The position numbers and the translations under genes were made by a program. A stretch of DNA of 64,000 nucleotides from Kluyvera ascorbata_C (lineage in GTDB: Bacteria > Pseudomonadota > Gammaproteobacteria > Enterobacterales > Enterobacteriaceae): contig NZ_JBIQOI010000002.1 of the NCBI RefSeq assembly GCF_044197065.1, positions 868,001 through 932,000 on the forward strand, read 5' to 3'. This document shows, one piece after another, positions 41,238-49,881 of the stretch; position 1 is the stretch's first letter; the number at the start of each line of letters is the position of its first letter. The notes beneath the pieces were generated by a model. The model saw nothing but the letters and a program-made list of their open reading frames with translations. It ran no database searches and had not been told where the DNA came from.

Positions 41238-43262
41238 TCACGACGTCGCGATAAACAACTCGCGCAGCTGATGCAGCCGGTCGCGAATTTCCGCCGCTTC
41301 TTCGAATTCCAGGTTCTGCGCGTGCTTGAGCATCTGCGCTTCCAGCGTGGTGATCTGCTGCTGGAGCGCTTTCGGCGTCAGTGCCTGAACATCCGGCTCA
41401 ACGATTGATGCCGCCGATTTTGACTTACCGCGACCTTTGGCTCTGGTTTTCGCCAGCCCCTCGCCCATCGCCAGAATATCGACAACGTCTTTCACCAGCC
41501 CCTGCGGCACAATGCCGTGCTCTTCGTTGTAACGCTGCTGCTTCTCGCGACGGCGTTCCGTTTCGCCAATCGCTTTCGCCATCGACGGGGTAATTTTATC
41601 GCCGTAGAGAATCGCTTTACCGTTGATGTTACGCGCCGCACGACCGATGGTCTGAATCAGCGAACGCTCGGAGCGCAGGAAGCCCTCTTTATCGGCGTCC
41701 AGAATCGCCACCAGCGAGACTTCCGGCATGTCGAGACCTTCTCGCAGCAAGTTGATCCCCACCAGCACGTCAAACTCGCCCAGACGCAGGTCGCGGATGA
41801 TTTCCATACGCTCTACGGTGTCGATGTCAGAGTGCAGGTAGCGAACGCGTTCACCGTGCTCTTCCAGATATTCCGTTAAGTCTTCTGCCATACGCTTGGT
41901 GAGCGTCGTCACCAGCACGCGCTCGTTAATCACCGAACGCTTGCGAATTTCCGACAACAGGTCATCAACCTGTGTACCAACAGGACGGACTTCAATCAGC
42001 GGGTCGAGCAGCCCGGTTGGACGCACTACCTGGTCAATCACATCACCGCCGGATTTTTCCAGCTCGTAATTGCCCGGCGTCGCCGAGACGTAAATAGTCT
42101 GCGGTGCCAGCGCTTCAAACTCTTCAAATTTCAGCGGACGGTTGTCGAGCGCCGACGGCAGGCGGAAGCCATATTCCACCAGTGTCTCTTTACGCGCGCG
42201 GTCGCCGCGATACATGCCGCCAATCTGCGGAATAGTGACGTGGGATTCATCAATCACCAGCAGGCCATCCGCCGGCAGGTAGTCGAACAGCGTCGGCGGC
42301 GGCTCGCCAGGCCCGCGCCCGGAGAGGAAGCGCGAGTAGTTTTCGATACCGGAGCAGTAGCCCAGCTCGTTCATCATTTCGAGGTCAAACTGGGTACGCT
42401 GGCTCAGACGCTGCTCTTCCAGCATTTTGTTGTTGGCCAGCAGCACTTTGCGGCGGTCTGCCAGCTCGTCTTTGATCTCTTCCATCGCCTGCACGATGCG
42501 TTCGCGTGGCGTCACGTAGTGCGATTTCGGGTAGATAGTAAAGCGCTGGATGGTCGAATCAACGTGGCCAGTCAGCGGGTCAAACAGCGAGAGGCGTTCC
42601 ACCTCTTCGTCAAACAACTCCACGCGCAGCGCCAGGTCATCAGATTCCGCCGGGAAAATATCGATAACCTCACCGCGCACGCGGAAGGTCGCACGCTGGA
42701 ACGCCTGATCGTTACGGGTGTACTGTAATTCCGCCAGACGGCGCAGAATGGCGCGCTGGTCGATGATCATGCCCACCGTCAGGTGCAGCATCATTTTGAG
42801 GTACAGATCGGGGTCACCCAAACCATAGATAGCGGACACCGAGGCCACGACCACTACGTCGCGGCGCTCAAGCAGCGCTTTGGTGGCGGACAGGCGCATC
42901 TGTTCGATATGTTCGTTCACCGAAGCATCTTTTTCGATGAAAGTATCCGAACTCGGAACGTACGCTTCCGGCTGATAATAGTCGTAGTAGGAGACGAAGT
43001 ACTCCACCGCATTCTCCGGGAAGAACGCCTTCATCTCACCATAAAGCTGGGCGGCCAGCGTTTTGTTCGGCGCCAGCACCATCGTTGGGCGCTGAAGGTC
43101 AGCAATGACGTTGGCGACGGTAAAGGTTTTCCCCGACCCGGTCACGCCCAGAAGCGTCTGGTGCGCCAGGCCGTCTTCCAGCCCCTCTTTCAGGCGTGAA
43201 ATGGCAGCAGGCTGGTCGCCTGAAGGACTAAACGCAGAATGCAATTTGAAGGGTTTACTCAT
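41238..43262 (-). CDS. uvrB: Excinuclease ABC subunit UvrB
   Basis: 674-residue damage-recognition helicase of nucleotide excision repair, which loads with UvrA and hands DNA to UvrC. Walker A is GVTGSGKT (39-46). The beta-hairpin that clamps DNA is YYDYYQPEAYVPSSDTFI. Helicase motifs include VIDESHVTIPQIGGMYRGD and GRAARN. The C-terminal UVR domain (EAQMLKHAQNLEFEEAAEIR) contacts UvrC. Length matches E. coli. A LexA box lies about 80 bp upstream. Confidence 0.97.
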   Translation of the reverse strand: MSKPFKLHSAFSPSGDQPAAISRLKEGLEDGLAHQTLLGVTGSGKTFTVANVIADLQRPTMVLAPNKTLAAQLYGEMKAFFPENAVEYFVSYYDYYQPEAYVPSSDTFIEKDASVNEHIEQMRLSATKALLERRDVVVVASVSAIYGLGDPDLYLKMMLHLTVGMIIDQRAILRRLAELQYTRNDQAFQRATFRVRGEVIDIFPAESDDLALRVELFDEEVERLSLFDPLTGHVDSTIQRFTIYPKSHYVTPRERIVQAMEEIKDELADRRKVLLANNKMLEEQRLSQRTQFDLEMMNELGYCSGIENYSRFLSGRGPGEPPPTLFDYLPADGLLVIDESHVTIPQIGGMYRGDRARKETLVEYGFRLPSALDNRPLKFEEFEALAPQTIYVSATPGNYELEKSGGDVIDQVVRPTGLLDPLIEVRPVGTQVDDLLSEIRKRSVINERVLVTTLTKRMAEDLTEYLEEHGERVRYLHSDIDTVERMEIIRDLRLGEFDVLVGINLLREGLDMPEVSLVAILDADKEGFLRSERSLIQTIGRAARNINGKAILYGDKITPSMAKAIGETERRREKQQRYNEEHGIVPQGLVKDVVDILAMGEGLAKTRAKGRGKSKSAASIVEPDVQALTPKALQQQITTLEAQMLKHAQNLEFEEAAEIRDRLHQLRELFIATS

Positions 43263-43340
43263 GGATAACGCTACCTGATGACGGATGGGCCGGGCTGGAG
43301 ATTAATTCTACTCGTCACCTGCCGAATTGCCAATAAAAAA

Positions 43341-43360
43341 TACTGGATATAAAAACAGTA
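43341..43360. promoter_or_regulatory. LexA box of uvrB
   Basis: TACTGGATATAAAAACAGTA keeps CTG-N10-CAG with both outer TA/TA bases, a strong SOS operator. Confidence 0.88.
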
Positions 43361-43497
43361 ATCACTTATCGTATTTCGTCTATTCGGGGCAATAACCAGC
43401 GCCAGCGGCTGAAATTTATTCTCTGACAAGATAAAACACCAGCCAGATAAGGTTATCCCCAGAATTTTTTCTCTTTTAACATTTGTCAATATACGTC

Positions 43498-43581
43498 ATG
43501 AAAGTTTTATGGCAATCTGCAGCACTTTTTATTACGCCATTGCTTTTATTTATCTTATTGATAATAAAAGAAAACAACTAA
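43498..43581 (+). CDS. Possible 27-residue hydrophobic ORF
   Basis: Frame starting MKVLWQSAALFITPLLLFIL and ending KENN, one hydrophobic segment with a charged C-terminus, in the uvrB-bioD gap. No Shine-Dalgarno sequence is visible upstream (gtcaatatacgtc). It is listed only because its composition looks like a small membrane protein; it may be chance. Confidence 0.2.
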   Translation: MKVLWQSAALFITPLLLFILLIIKENN

Positions 43582-43661
43582 AAGCCGCGTTTCGCACCAA
43601 TTCAGGCGCAGGCCGCATGTTCTCTCGTTTACCGCAGGTTTTCTAACTCTAATACACAGGG

Positions 43662-43684
43662 TTATCCACAGGAATAGTGGATAA
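43662..43684. promoter_or_regulatory. Inverted pair of DnaA boxes upstream of uvrB
   Basis: TTATCCACA (43662-43670, + strand, consensus) and TTATCCACT on the minus strand (43676-43684), five bases apart. E. coli uvrB also has DnaA sites upstream. The rest of the 636-bp uvrB-bioD gap (43263-43898) holds the LexA-controlled promoter, the small ORF above and AT-rich sequence with nothing else recognised. Confidence 0.65.
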
Positions 43685-43898
43685 CTACCTCTAGCCCCTA
43701 TCCCCCGGCACCCGGCGATTTGCGCAACAACGTGTCAACGTGAATGAAAAAAAATATTTTATCCCCGATTTTGATATTAATCAGCGAAAAAGCACGCCCA
43801 TTTTGTTCATCAAAACAGGCGATTTCCTTACGTAATCTGCGGGTTAGCGCTTACGAATGAAGAGGGTTAACGAAGAAATGGACATGCCAGAAAAGTGC

Positions 43899-44576
43899 TT
43901 AAAGTACGCTCAGGTCGAGGTATTGCCCCAGCAACGGTGAATCCACGGCTTCACCGAGCCATGGAATTTCACCCAGCATCGGAGCGGGAATCATTCGCTG
44001 AAGCGTACTGAGGTATTCGGCATGACGACGACCCGGAGGGGTCACATCATTGGCAATCCAGCCTGCCAGCCGCAGCCCCGCTTGCTGCACCGCCTGCGCG
44101 GTGAGCACCGCGTGATTGATACAACCAAGCTTCACGCCCACCACCAAAATCACCGGTAGCTGCTCCATTTTGACCCAGTCCGCCAGGGTCAACGTCGGGG
44201 AGAGTGGCGTAAACCAGCCTCCCGCCCCCTCAACCAGTACCCAATCCGCTTCCGCTTCCAGCGCGCGTAAACCGGCAGACAGTACGCCAGCCTCAATAGG
44301 CCGCTGTTCGTCGGCGCTAACAATATGCGGAGACGTAGGTTCAGCGAAGGTATACGGATTCACCTGCTCGTAGCGTAACGGCAGCACACTGTTGCGCTGT
44401 AGCGCCAGCGCGTCGCTGTTGCGCAAACCGTCGTCGGTCATTTCACTGCCGGATGCCACAGGCTTATAGCCAGCCGTACGGTGCCCCAGAAGACGTGCTG
44501 CCTGTAACAGCGCGGTGCTGGCAACGGTTTTACCGACTTCAGTATCGGTGCCGGTTACATAGAAGCGTTCAGTCAC
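43899..44576 (-). CDS. bioD: Dethiobiotin synthetase BioD
   Basis: 225-residue ATP-dependent carboxylase closing the ureido ring of dethiobiotin. The P-loop is VTGTDTEVGKT (7-17). Substrate and nucleotide motifs GYKPVASGSEMTDDGLRNSDA and LVEGAGGWFTPL are present. It is the last gene of bioBFCD and overlaps bioC by 8 bp. Confidence 0.96.
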   Translation of the reverse strand: MTERFYVTGTDTEVGKTVASTALLQAARLLGHRTAGYKPVASGSEMTDDGLRNSDALALQRNSVLPLRYEQVNPYTFAEPTSPHIVSADEQRPIEAGVLSAGLRALEAEADWVLVEGAGGWFTPLSPTLTLADWVKMEQLPVILVVGVKLGCINHAVLTAQAVQQAGLRLAGWIANDVTPPGRRHAEYLSTLQRMIPAPMLGEIPWLGEAVDSPLLGQYLDLSVL

Positions 44577-45324
44577 GCGAGATAACTCCTGTAAAAAGAT
44601 GGTAAGTCAGCGGGAATGCCCCCGCCTGAGACGGCCACGCCAGCTGAAGCTGCTGTAGCCTGCCCCGCGTCAGCGGCTGCTGACTGCGCCCTTCGTGAAG
44701 ATGCGTCGCGCCGATGCCCTTCAGCGAGCGCATGGCGCTCAGCGCATCGGGAAACGTCAGCGTGATAGAGGTGGCAGCGCTGCGGCTGTTATAGCCTGCC
44801 AGCGCCTGCTGGAGCGTCGACTCGGGAAGAAAGCGGTTCGCGTGAGGACGTTGGTCGACGGCGCCCCAGGCCTGGTTCAACTCCGGCAGTGAGCCCGCCG
44901 TCAGCGTCGTAAAGGCCAGCGTGCCGCCGGGGCTAAGCTGGCGATAGAGCCCGGCCAGCGCCACGCGGAGGTCGCTACACCATTGAATCGCCAGGTTGCT
45001 CCACACCAGATCGAAACCGCCTGCTGGCAACGGAATAGCTTCAATATCGGCCTGTAGGTAGCGATCTGCCGCCTGCTGACGCTGCGCCTGCTCCAGCATT
45101 TCGGCCGAAAGATCCAGCGCCGTGACGTGGCTGCCTTTATCGCGCCAATAGCGACTGTAGCTACCCGGTCCACAGCCTGCGTCCAGCACGTGTTCAAACG
45201 CCCGGCCCGGCAACTGGGACAGCAGTTGCCGGGCGCTCAGACGTTGTAACTCGTCGTGCTGATGGTAGTGCGCCGCCGCGCGGCCAAACGCCGCCGCCAC
45301 CGCCTGTTTATTGACGGTTGCCAT
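44569..45324 (-). CDS. bioC: Malonyl-ACP O-methyltransferase BioC
   Basis: 251-residue SAM methyltransferase that methylates malonyl-ACP to start pimeloyl synthesis. Motif I is VLDAGCGPGSYSRYWRDKGS. Following blocks are ALDLSAEMLEQAQ and FDLVWSNLAIQWCSDL. It overlaps bioF by 17 bp and bioD by 8 bp. Confidence 0.95.
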   Translation of the reverse strand: MATVNKQAVAAAFGRAAAHYHQHDELQRLSARQLLSQLPGRAFEHVLDAGCGPGSYSRYWRDKGSHVTALDLSAEMLEQAQRQQAADRYLQADIEAIPLPAGGFDLVWSNLAIQWCSDLRVALAGLYRQLSPGGTLAFTTLTAGSLPELNQAWGAVDQRPHANRFLPESTLQQALAGYNSRSAATSITLTFPDALSAMRSLKGIGATHLHEGRSQQPLTRGRLQQLQLAWPSQAGAFPLTYHLFTGVISRD

Positions 45325-46465
45325 GCAACACCTCCAGCAATAGGTCGATATCCTGCGGCTCGTGCGCCGCGGTCAGCGTTAAGCGTAAACGCGCGGTTCC
45401 CGCTGGCACCGTTGGCGGACGAATCGCCGTCACCCAGCAGCCCTGCTCACGCAGTTGTTCTGCCAGAACGAGCGTCTGCTGGTTATCGCCAACGATCAGC
45501 GGCTGAATCGCGCTTTGCGAATCCGTCAATGCAAAATCCAGCCCCTGCGCACCATGGCGAAACGCGGCAACGTGCTGTGCCAGCTTTTCGCGTCGCTGCT
45601 CGCCGTCATCGCTGCGAATCACCGCTAGCGCGGCCTGTAGCGCCAGCGCCTGCGCGGGCGGCATCGCCGTGCTGTAAATCAGGTGACGGGCAAACTGTAA
45701 AAAGTAGTCCGCCACGTCCTGACTGCACAGTACCGCCGCACCGCTCAGGCCAAATGCTTTGCCAAAGGTCACCACCAGCAGTTCAGGATGCACGCCCTGC
45801 TGATAGCAACTGCCGCGCCCGCCTGCCCCGTTGATGCCAATGCCGTGAGCGTCATCGACCATCAGCCAGGCGTTAGCGTCGCGCGCGGCCGCAGCAATAT
45901 CCACCAGCGGCGCACCGTCACCATCCATGCTGAACACCCCTTCCGTGACCACCAGTTGCTGACCATCAGTTGGTGCCGCCAGCAGCCTCAAGAGGTGCTG
46001 GCTGTCGTTATGCTGAAAGCGTCGTAGCTGCGCCGGGCTCAGCGTGGCGGCTTCGAGCAGCGAAGCGTGGCTGAGGCGATCGGCGACGATCCGGTCTTCA
46101 CGCCCGGCAAGCGCGGCGATAGTCGCCTGATTAGCGGCAAAACCGGAGATAAACAGCAGCGCGCGGTCATAGCCCAGCCAGTCGGCCAGCTGTTCTTCAA
46201 GGCGCTGGTGCGCGTGATGGTAGCCGGTCACATGCCCGGATCCACCGCTACCCACGCCATACTGCTCGGCCCCCTGCTGCCAGGCCTGTATCACCTGCGG
46301 ATGCTGGCTGAGGCCGAGATAGTCGTTGCTGGAAAAATTGCAGTAACGACGCTCACCGCGCAGCAGCCAGCGCCCCGCACCTTGTGCCAGCGGCTGGCGG
46401 GAACGGAAGGCCTGAGCCTCCCGACGTTCGCTTAATGCCTGTTCAATGCGCTGCTGCCAGCTCAT
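45308..46465 (-). CDS. bioF: 8-amino-7-oxononanoate synthase BioF
   Basis: 385-residue PLP-dependent alpha-oxoamine synthase joining pimeloyl-ACP and alanine. The PLP lysine is in VVTFGKAFGLSGAAVL. Other motifs are NFSSNDYLGLSQHP, GSGGSGHVTGYH and MVDDAHGIGINGAGGRG. It overlaps bioB by 4 bp. Confidence 0.96.
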   Translation of the reverse strand: MSWQQRIEQALSERREAQAFRSRQPLAQGAGRWLLRGERRYCNFSSNDYLGLSQHPQVIQAWQQGAEQYGVGSGGSGHVTGYHHAHQRLEEQLADWLGYDRALLFISGFAANQATIAALAGREDRIVADRLSHASLLEAATLSPAQLRRFQHNDSQHLLRLLAAPTDGQQLVVTEGVFSMDGDGAPLVDIAAAARDANAWLMVDDAHGIGINGAGGRGSCYQQGVHPELLVVTFGKAFGLSGAAVLCSQDVADYFLQFARHLIYSTAMPPAQALALQAALAVIRSDDGEQRREKLAQHVAAFRHGAQGLDFALTDSQSAIQPLIVGDNQQTLVLAEQLREQGCWVTAIRPPTVPAGTARLRLTLTAAHEPQDIDLLLEVLHGNRQ

Positions 46466-47502
46466 ACCGCCGCCGCGTTGTAATAATCCTCGGTATCCGG
46501 CGTCATCAGCACCTGCTCCAGACGCTGCTGCTGTTCGTTATCGCCCGCCGTCACCGTGGTCTGCTGCGGGTTGAGACCGAGTTTGCGGAACAGCTGCAGA
46601 TCCTTGTCCTCTTCCGGGTTCGGGGTGGTCAGCAGTTTGCAGCCGTAGAAAATCGAGTTGGCGCCGGCCATAAAGCACATTGCCTGGGTCTGTTCGTTCA
46701 TCTGCTCGCGGCCCGCAGAGAGACGGACATGAGAGGTTGGCATCATGATGCGCGCGACGGCGATGGTGCGAATAAAATCAAAGGCATCGACATCGTCGTT
46801 ATCCGCCAGCGGCGTGCCCTTGACCTTCACCAGCATGTTGATCGGCACACTTTCCGGCGGCGTTGGCAGGTTGGCGAGCTGCAGCAACAGCCCGGCACGG
46901 TCGGTGACGGTTTCACCGAGGCCCACAATGCCGCCGGAGCAGACTTTAATCCCGGCATCGCGCACTTTGTCCAGCGTATCCAGACGCTCCTGGTAGCTGC
47001 GGGTGGTGATGATATTGCCGTAGAATTCCGGTGAGGTATCGAGGTTGTGGTTGTAGTAATCCAGACCCGCCGTCGCCAGACGACTTGCCTGGCTATCGGA
47101 CAGCGTACCTAGCGTCATACAGGCTTCCAGCCCCATTTCTTTCACGCCCTGAACCATCTGTTCCAGGTATGGCATATCGCGGTCGTTCGGGTTTTTCCAC
47201 GCCGCGCCCATGCAGAAACGGGTCGAGCCCGCCAGCTTGGCTTTACGCGCCGAGTCAAGCACCTGCTCAACTTCCATCAGGCGTTCGGTTTCCAGCCCGG
47301 TTTTGTAACGCGAGCTCTGCGGGCAGTATTTGCAATCTTCCGGGCACGCGCCGGTTTTGATCGACAGCAGCGTACTCACCTGCACCTGCTGAGGGTCGAA
47401 ATGCTGGCGGTGAACCTGCTGAGCTTCAAACAGTAAATCGAGCAGCGGTTTATCGAAAAGAGCGGTGACCTGCGACATTGTCCAGCGTAAAGGGTTAGCC
47501 AT
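46462..47502 (-). CDS. bioB: Biotin synthase BioB (radical SAM)
   Basis: 346-residue enzyme inserting sulphur into dethiobiotin. The radical SAM cluster is CPEDCKYC (Cys53, Cys57, Cys60). The auxiliary 2Fe-2S cluster ligands are the conserved cysteines in RFCMGAAW, LEACMTLG and IKVCSGG, with an Arg in HVRLSAGR. First gene of bioBFCD, reading leftward from the shared bioB-bioA operator. Confidence 0.97.
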   Translation of the reverse strand: MANPLRWTMSQVTALFDKPLLDLLFEAQQVHRQHFDPQQVQVSTLLSIKTGACPEDCKYCPQSSRYKTGLETERLMEVEQVLDSARKAKLAGSTRFCMGAAWKNPNDRDMPYLEQMVQGVKEMGLEACMTLGTLSDSQASRLATAGLDYYNHNLDTSPEFYGNIITTRSYQERLDTLDKVRDAGIKVCSGGIVGLGETVTDRAGLLLQLANLPTPPESVPINMLVKVKGTPLADNDDVDAFDFIRTIAVARIMMPTSHVRLSAGREQMNEQTQAMCFMAGANSIFYGCKLLTTPNPEEDKDLQLFRKLGLNPQQTTVTAGDNEQQQRLEQVLMTPDTEDYYNAAAV

Positions 47503-47544
47503 TGGCTTCTCCGGGGTTTTGTTAATTTTCGGTTCGGTTTATAC

Positions 47545-47578
47545 TCGTAAACCTAAAACTTTTCAAAATGGTTTACAA
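47545..47578. promoter_or_regulatory. BirA operator between bioB and bioA
   Basis: TCGTAAACC (47545-47553) and GGTTTACAA (47570-47578) are inverted half-sites with a 16-bp spacer, the layout of the E. coli bio operator. Divergent promoters for bioBFCD and bioA overlap it. Confidence 0.88.
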
Positions 47579-47585
47579 GTCGATT

Positions 47586-48875
47586 ATGACAACGGACGAT
47601 CTTGCCTTCGATAGCCGCCATATCTGGCATCCCTATACCTCAATGACCAAACCGCTGCCGGTCTACCCGGTGGTTTCCGCCGAGGGCTGCGAGCTGCATC
47701 TTGCCAGCGGCGAGCATCTGGTGGACGGTATGTCCTCGTGGTGGGCGGCCATTCACGGCTACAACCACCCGCGTCTGAATGCGGCGATGAAGACGCAAAT
47801 CGATCAGATGTCACACGTGATGTTTGGCGGGATCACCCACCCTTCCGCCGTATCGCTGTGTCGTAAACTGGTGGCAATGACTCCAGAGCCGCTGGAGTGC
47901 GTGTTCCTTGCCGACTCCGGTTCGGTAGCGGTGGAAGTGGCGATGAAAATGGCGTTGCAGTACTGGCAGGCCAAAGGCGAGTCGCGCCAGCGCTTCCTGA
48001 CCTTCCGCAACGGCTACCACGGCGACACCTTTGGCGCGATGTCGGTGTGCGACCCGGACAACTCCATGCACAGCCTGTGGAAGGGCTACCTGCCGGAAAA
48101 CCTGTTTGCACCCGCGCCGCATAGCCGCTTTGACGGAGAGTTTGACGAGTACGATATGGTGGCTTTCGCCCGCCTGATGGCCGCGCATCGCCACGAGATT
48201 GCCGCCGTAATCCTCGAGCCTGTGGTTCAGGGCGCAGGCGGCATGCGGATGTATCATCCGGAGTGGCTCAAACGAATCCGTAAGATGTGCGATCGTGAAG
48301 GAATTCTGCTGATTGCCGATGAGATTGCCACCGGTTTTGGTCGTACTGGCAAGCTGTTTGCCTGCGATCATGCGGGTATCAGCGCCGATATTCTGTGCCT
48401 TGGCAAAGCGTTGACCGGCGGCACCATGACGCTCTCCGCGGCCATCACCACCCGTGACGTTGCCGAGACTATCAGCAACGGCGAAGCGGGCTGCTTTATG
48501 CACGGCCCGACCTTTATGGGCAACCCGCTGGCCTGCGCCGTAGCGACAGAAAGCCTGGCGCTGCTGGAGAGCGGCGAATGGCAAACGCAGGTAGCGGCGA
48601 TTGAATATCAGCTCAAGCGGGAACTCGCCCCGGCAGCCGACGCGCCGCTGGTCGCCGATGTCCGCGTGCTGGGGGCCATTGGCGTCGTCGAAACGCGCTA
48701 TCCGGTGAACCCGGCGCTGCTCCAGCGCTTCTTCGTTGAGCAGGGCGTGTGGATCCGTCCGTTTGGCCGTCTGATTTACCTGATGCCGCCGTACCCGATT
48801 ACCCCGCAGCAGCTGACGCGCTTGACCCGAGCGGTCTGTCTTGCCGTCGAACAGGAAACATTTTTTATCCAATAA
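47586..48875 (+). CDS. bioA: Adenosylmethionine-8-amino-7-oxononanoate aminotransferase BioA
   Basis: 429-residue PLP enzyme using SAM as amino donor to form diaminopelargonic acid. The PLP lysine is in DILCLGKALTGGTMTLSA. The aromatic substrate pocket HIWHPYTSM and GMSSWWAAIHGYNHP is conserved. The start at 47586 (MTTDDLAFD) gives the E. coli N-terminus and length; an in-frame ATG at 47568 lies in the operator. It is divergent from bioB and followed by ybhB. Confidence 0.96.
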   Translation: MTTDDLAFDSRHIWHPYTSMTKPLPVYPVVSAEGCELHLASGEHLVDGMSSWWAAIHGYNHPRLNAAMKTQIDQMSHVMFGGITHPSAVSLCRKLVAMTPEPLECVFLADSGSVAVEVAMKMALQYWQAKGESRQRFLTFRNGYHGDTFGAMSVCDPDNSMHSLWKGYLPENLFAPAPHSRFDGEFDEYDMVAFARLMAAHRHEIAAVILEPVVQGAGGMRMYHPEWLKRIRKMCDREGILLIADEIATGFGRTGKLFACDHAGISADILCLGKALTGGTMTLSAAITTRDVAETISNGEAGCFMHGPTFMGNPLACAVATESLALLESGEWQTQVAAIEYQLKRELAPAADAPLVADVRVLGAIGVVETRYPVNPALLQRFFVEQGVWIRPFGRLIYLMPPYPITPQQLTRLTRAVCLAVEQETFFIQ

Positions 48876-48906
48876 GCTGCGGTAATCTGCCCGCGATGCC
48901 GCTACA

Positions 48907-48938
48907 CTCCTTTGTTAATCAGTTGATTAACAAAGGAG
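48907..48938 (+). promoter_or_regulatory. Perfect hairpin enclosing the ybhB ribosome-binding site
   Basis: CTCCTTTGTTAATCA (48907-48921) and TGATTAACAAAGGAG (48924-48938) are exact complements with two bases between. The right arm ends in the AAAGGAG ribosome-binding site of ybhB, eight bases before its ATG. No T-run follows. As RNA, the stem would hide the site unless opened. Confidence 0.75.
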
Positions 48939-48945
48939 GCAGTTG

Positions 48946-49422
48946 ATGAAATTAATCAGCCACGACCTGCGTGACGGTGAAAAGCTTCCCCATCGCCAGG
49001 TGTTCAACGGCATGGGCTACGATGGCGAGAACCTTTCTCCTCATCTGGCATGGGACGATGTCCCCGCTGGCACCAAAAGCTTTGTCGTGACCTGCTACGA
49101 TCCTGATGCACCAACCGGCTCCGGCTGGTGGCACTGGATTGTTGCTAATATCCCGGCAGATACCCGCGAACTGCCAACCGGCGCAGGTTCTGGCCTGGTA
49201 GTTTTACCGGCGGGCGCGCTGCAAACGCGCACCGACTTCGGCAAAGCGGGCTACGGCGGCGCGGCTCCACCGAAGGGTGAAACCCACCGTTATATCTTCA
49301 CCGTCCATGCGATGGACGTTGAGAGCATTGAGGTTGATGAAGGCGCCAGCGGCGCGATGGTTGGCTTCAACGTGCACTTCCATAGCCTCGGCAGCGCATC
49401 CATCACCGCTCTGTTCAGCTAA
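48946..49422 (+). CDS. ybhB: PEBP/RKIP-family protein YbhB
   Basis: 158-residue phosphatidylethanolamine-binding-protein-like fold. Ligand-pocket motifs are NLSPHLAWDDVPAGTKSF, CYDPDAPTGSGWWHWIVANI and PPKGETHRYIFTVHAMD. E. coli YbhB is cytosolic with no assigned role. The ATG at 48946 is chosen over a TTG at 48943. The ribosome-binding site is part of a perfect stem. Downstream is a good terminator. Confidence 0.93.
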   Translation: MKLISHDLRDGEKLPHRQVFNGMGYDGENLSPHLAWDDVPAGTKSFVVTCYDPDAPTGSGWWHWIVANIPADTRELPTGAGSGLVVLPAGALQTRTDFGKAGYGGAAPPKGETHRYIFTVHAMDVESIEVDEGASGAMVGFNVHFHSLGSASITALFS

Positions 49423-49438
49423 TCGCAAGACCTTCTGT

Positions 49439-49474
49439 TAAAGCCCTGCTCGGGAAACCTGGCAGGGCTTTTTT
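49439..49474 (+). terminator. Terminator of ybhB
   Basis: AAGCCCTGC (49441-49449) pairs with GCAGGGCTT (49462-49470) and runs into TTTT. Confidence 0.85.
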
Positions 49475-49564
49475 GCGTCTGAGGCGCAGCGCTGTAATTT
49501 TCTAACGTAAAGGTCAACGCGTGAGGGGAAAGCAAGGAGGTGTCAGTGGAATGTAAATATATCT

Positions 49565-49741
49565 TGTGAATTTGATCACAATTCAAAAACAAACAGCCCA
49601 ATACAAAAGGTGATTCAAATCACAAAAATCTGTCCGGGAAAGGCAATATTTTCGCTTTGTTGCCGACTTACAGCCCTTTTATGTGATGAGCATCACTATA
49701 AACGGCCATTTGGTAGGGTTTGGATGGTGATCTAGATCACA
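49565..49741 (+). promoter_or_regulatory. Array of four CRP sites upstream of mtlA
   Basis: TGTGAATTTGATCACA (49565-49580), GGTGATTCAAATCACA (49609-49624), TGTGATGAGCATCACT (49682-49697) and GGTGATCTAGATCACA (49726-49741) each match TGTGA-N6-TCACA in at least nine of ten arm bases. The E. coli mtlA promoter is likewise served by several CRP sites. The rest of the 459-bp ybhB-mtlA gap is the mtl leader. Confidence 0.85.
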
Positions 49742-49879
49742 AACACCCCTCGGGGTACGCGAGATGAAAACGCCGTGATAGAGTCGATTTTGCATACAGA
49801 ACGACTGGATGGTTTTTGGCGAAACCATCACGACTATGACGACGCGCAGCATCTAAGACGCGCACCACGAGGGGTGTTT
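49741..49879 (+). promoter_or_regulatory. mtlA leader with complementary ends
   Basis: AAACACCCCTCG (49741-49752) and CGAGGGGTGTTT (49868-49879) are exact complements. The second includes the likely mtlA ribosome-binding site GAGGGG. Between them is a perfect hairpin GATGGTTT/AAACCATC (49808-49829) and a repeated GACGCGCA (49840-49847 and 49857-49863 in part). If transcription starts near 49741, the leader could fold end to end over the start site. Confidence 0.6.
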
Positions 49880-49881
49880 TT

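Noticed and set aside
47811..48872. 353-codon frame on the minus strand
   Set aside because: Exact antisense shadow of bioA. GC-rich codon structure keeps the opposite frame open.
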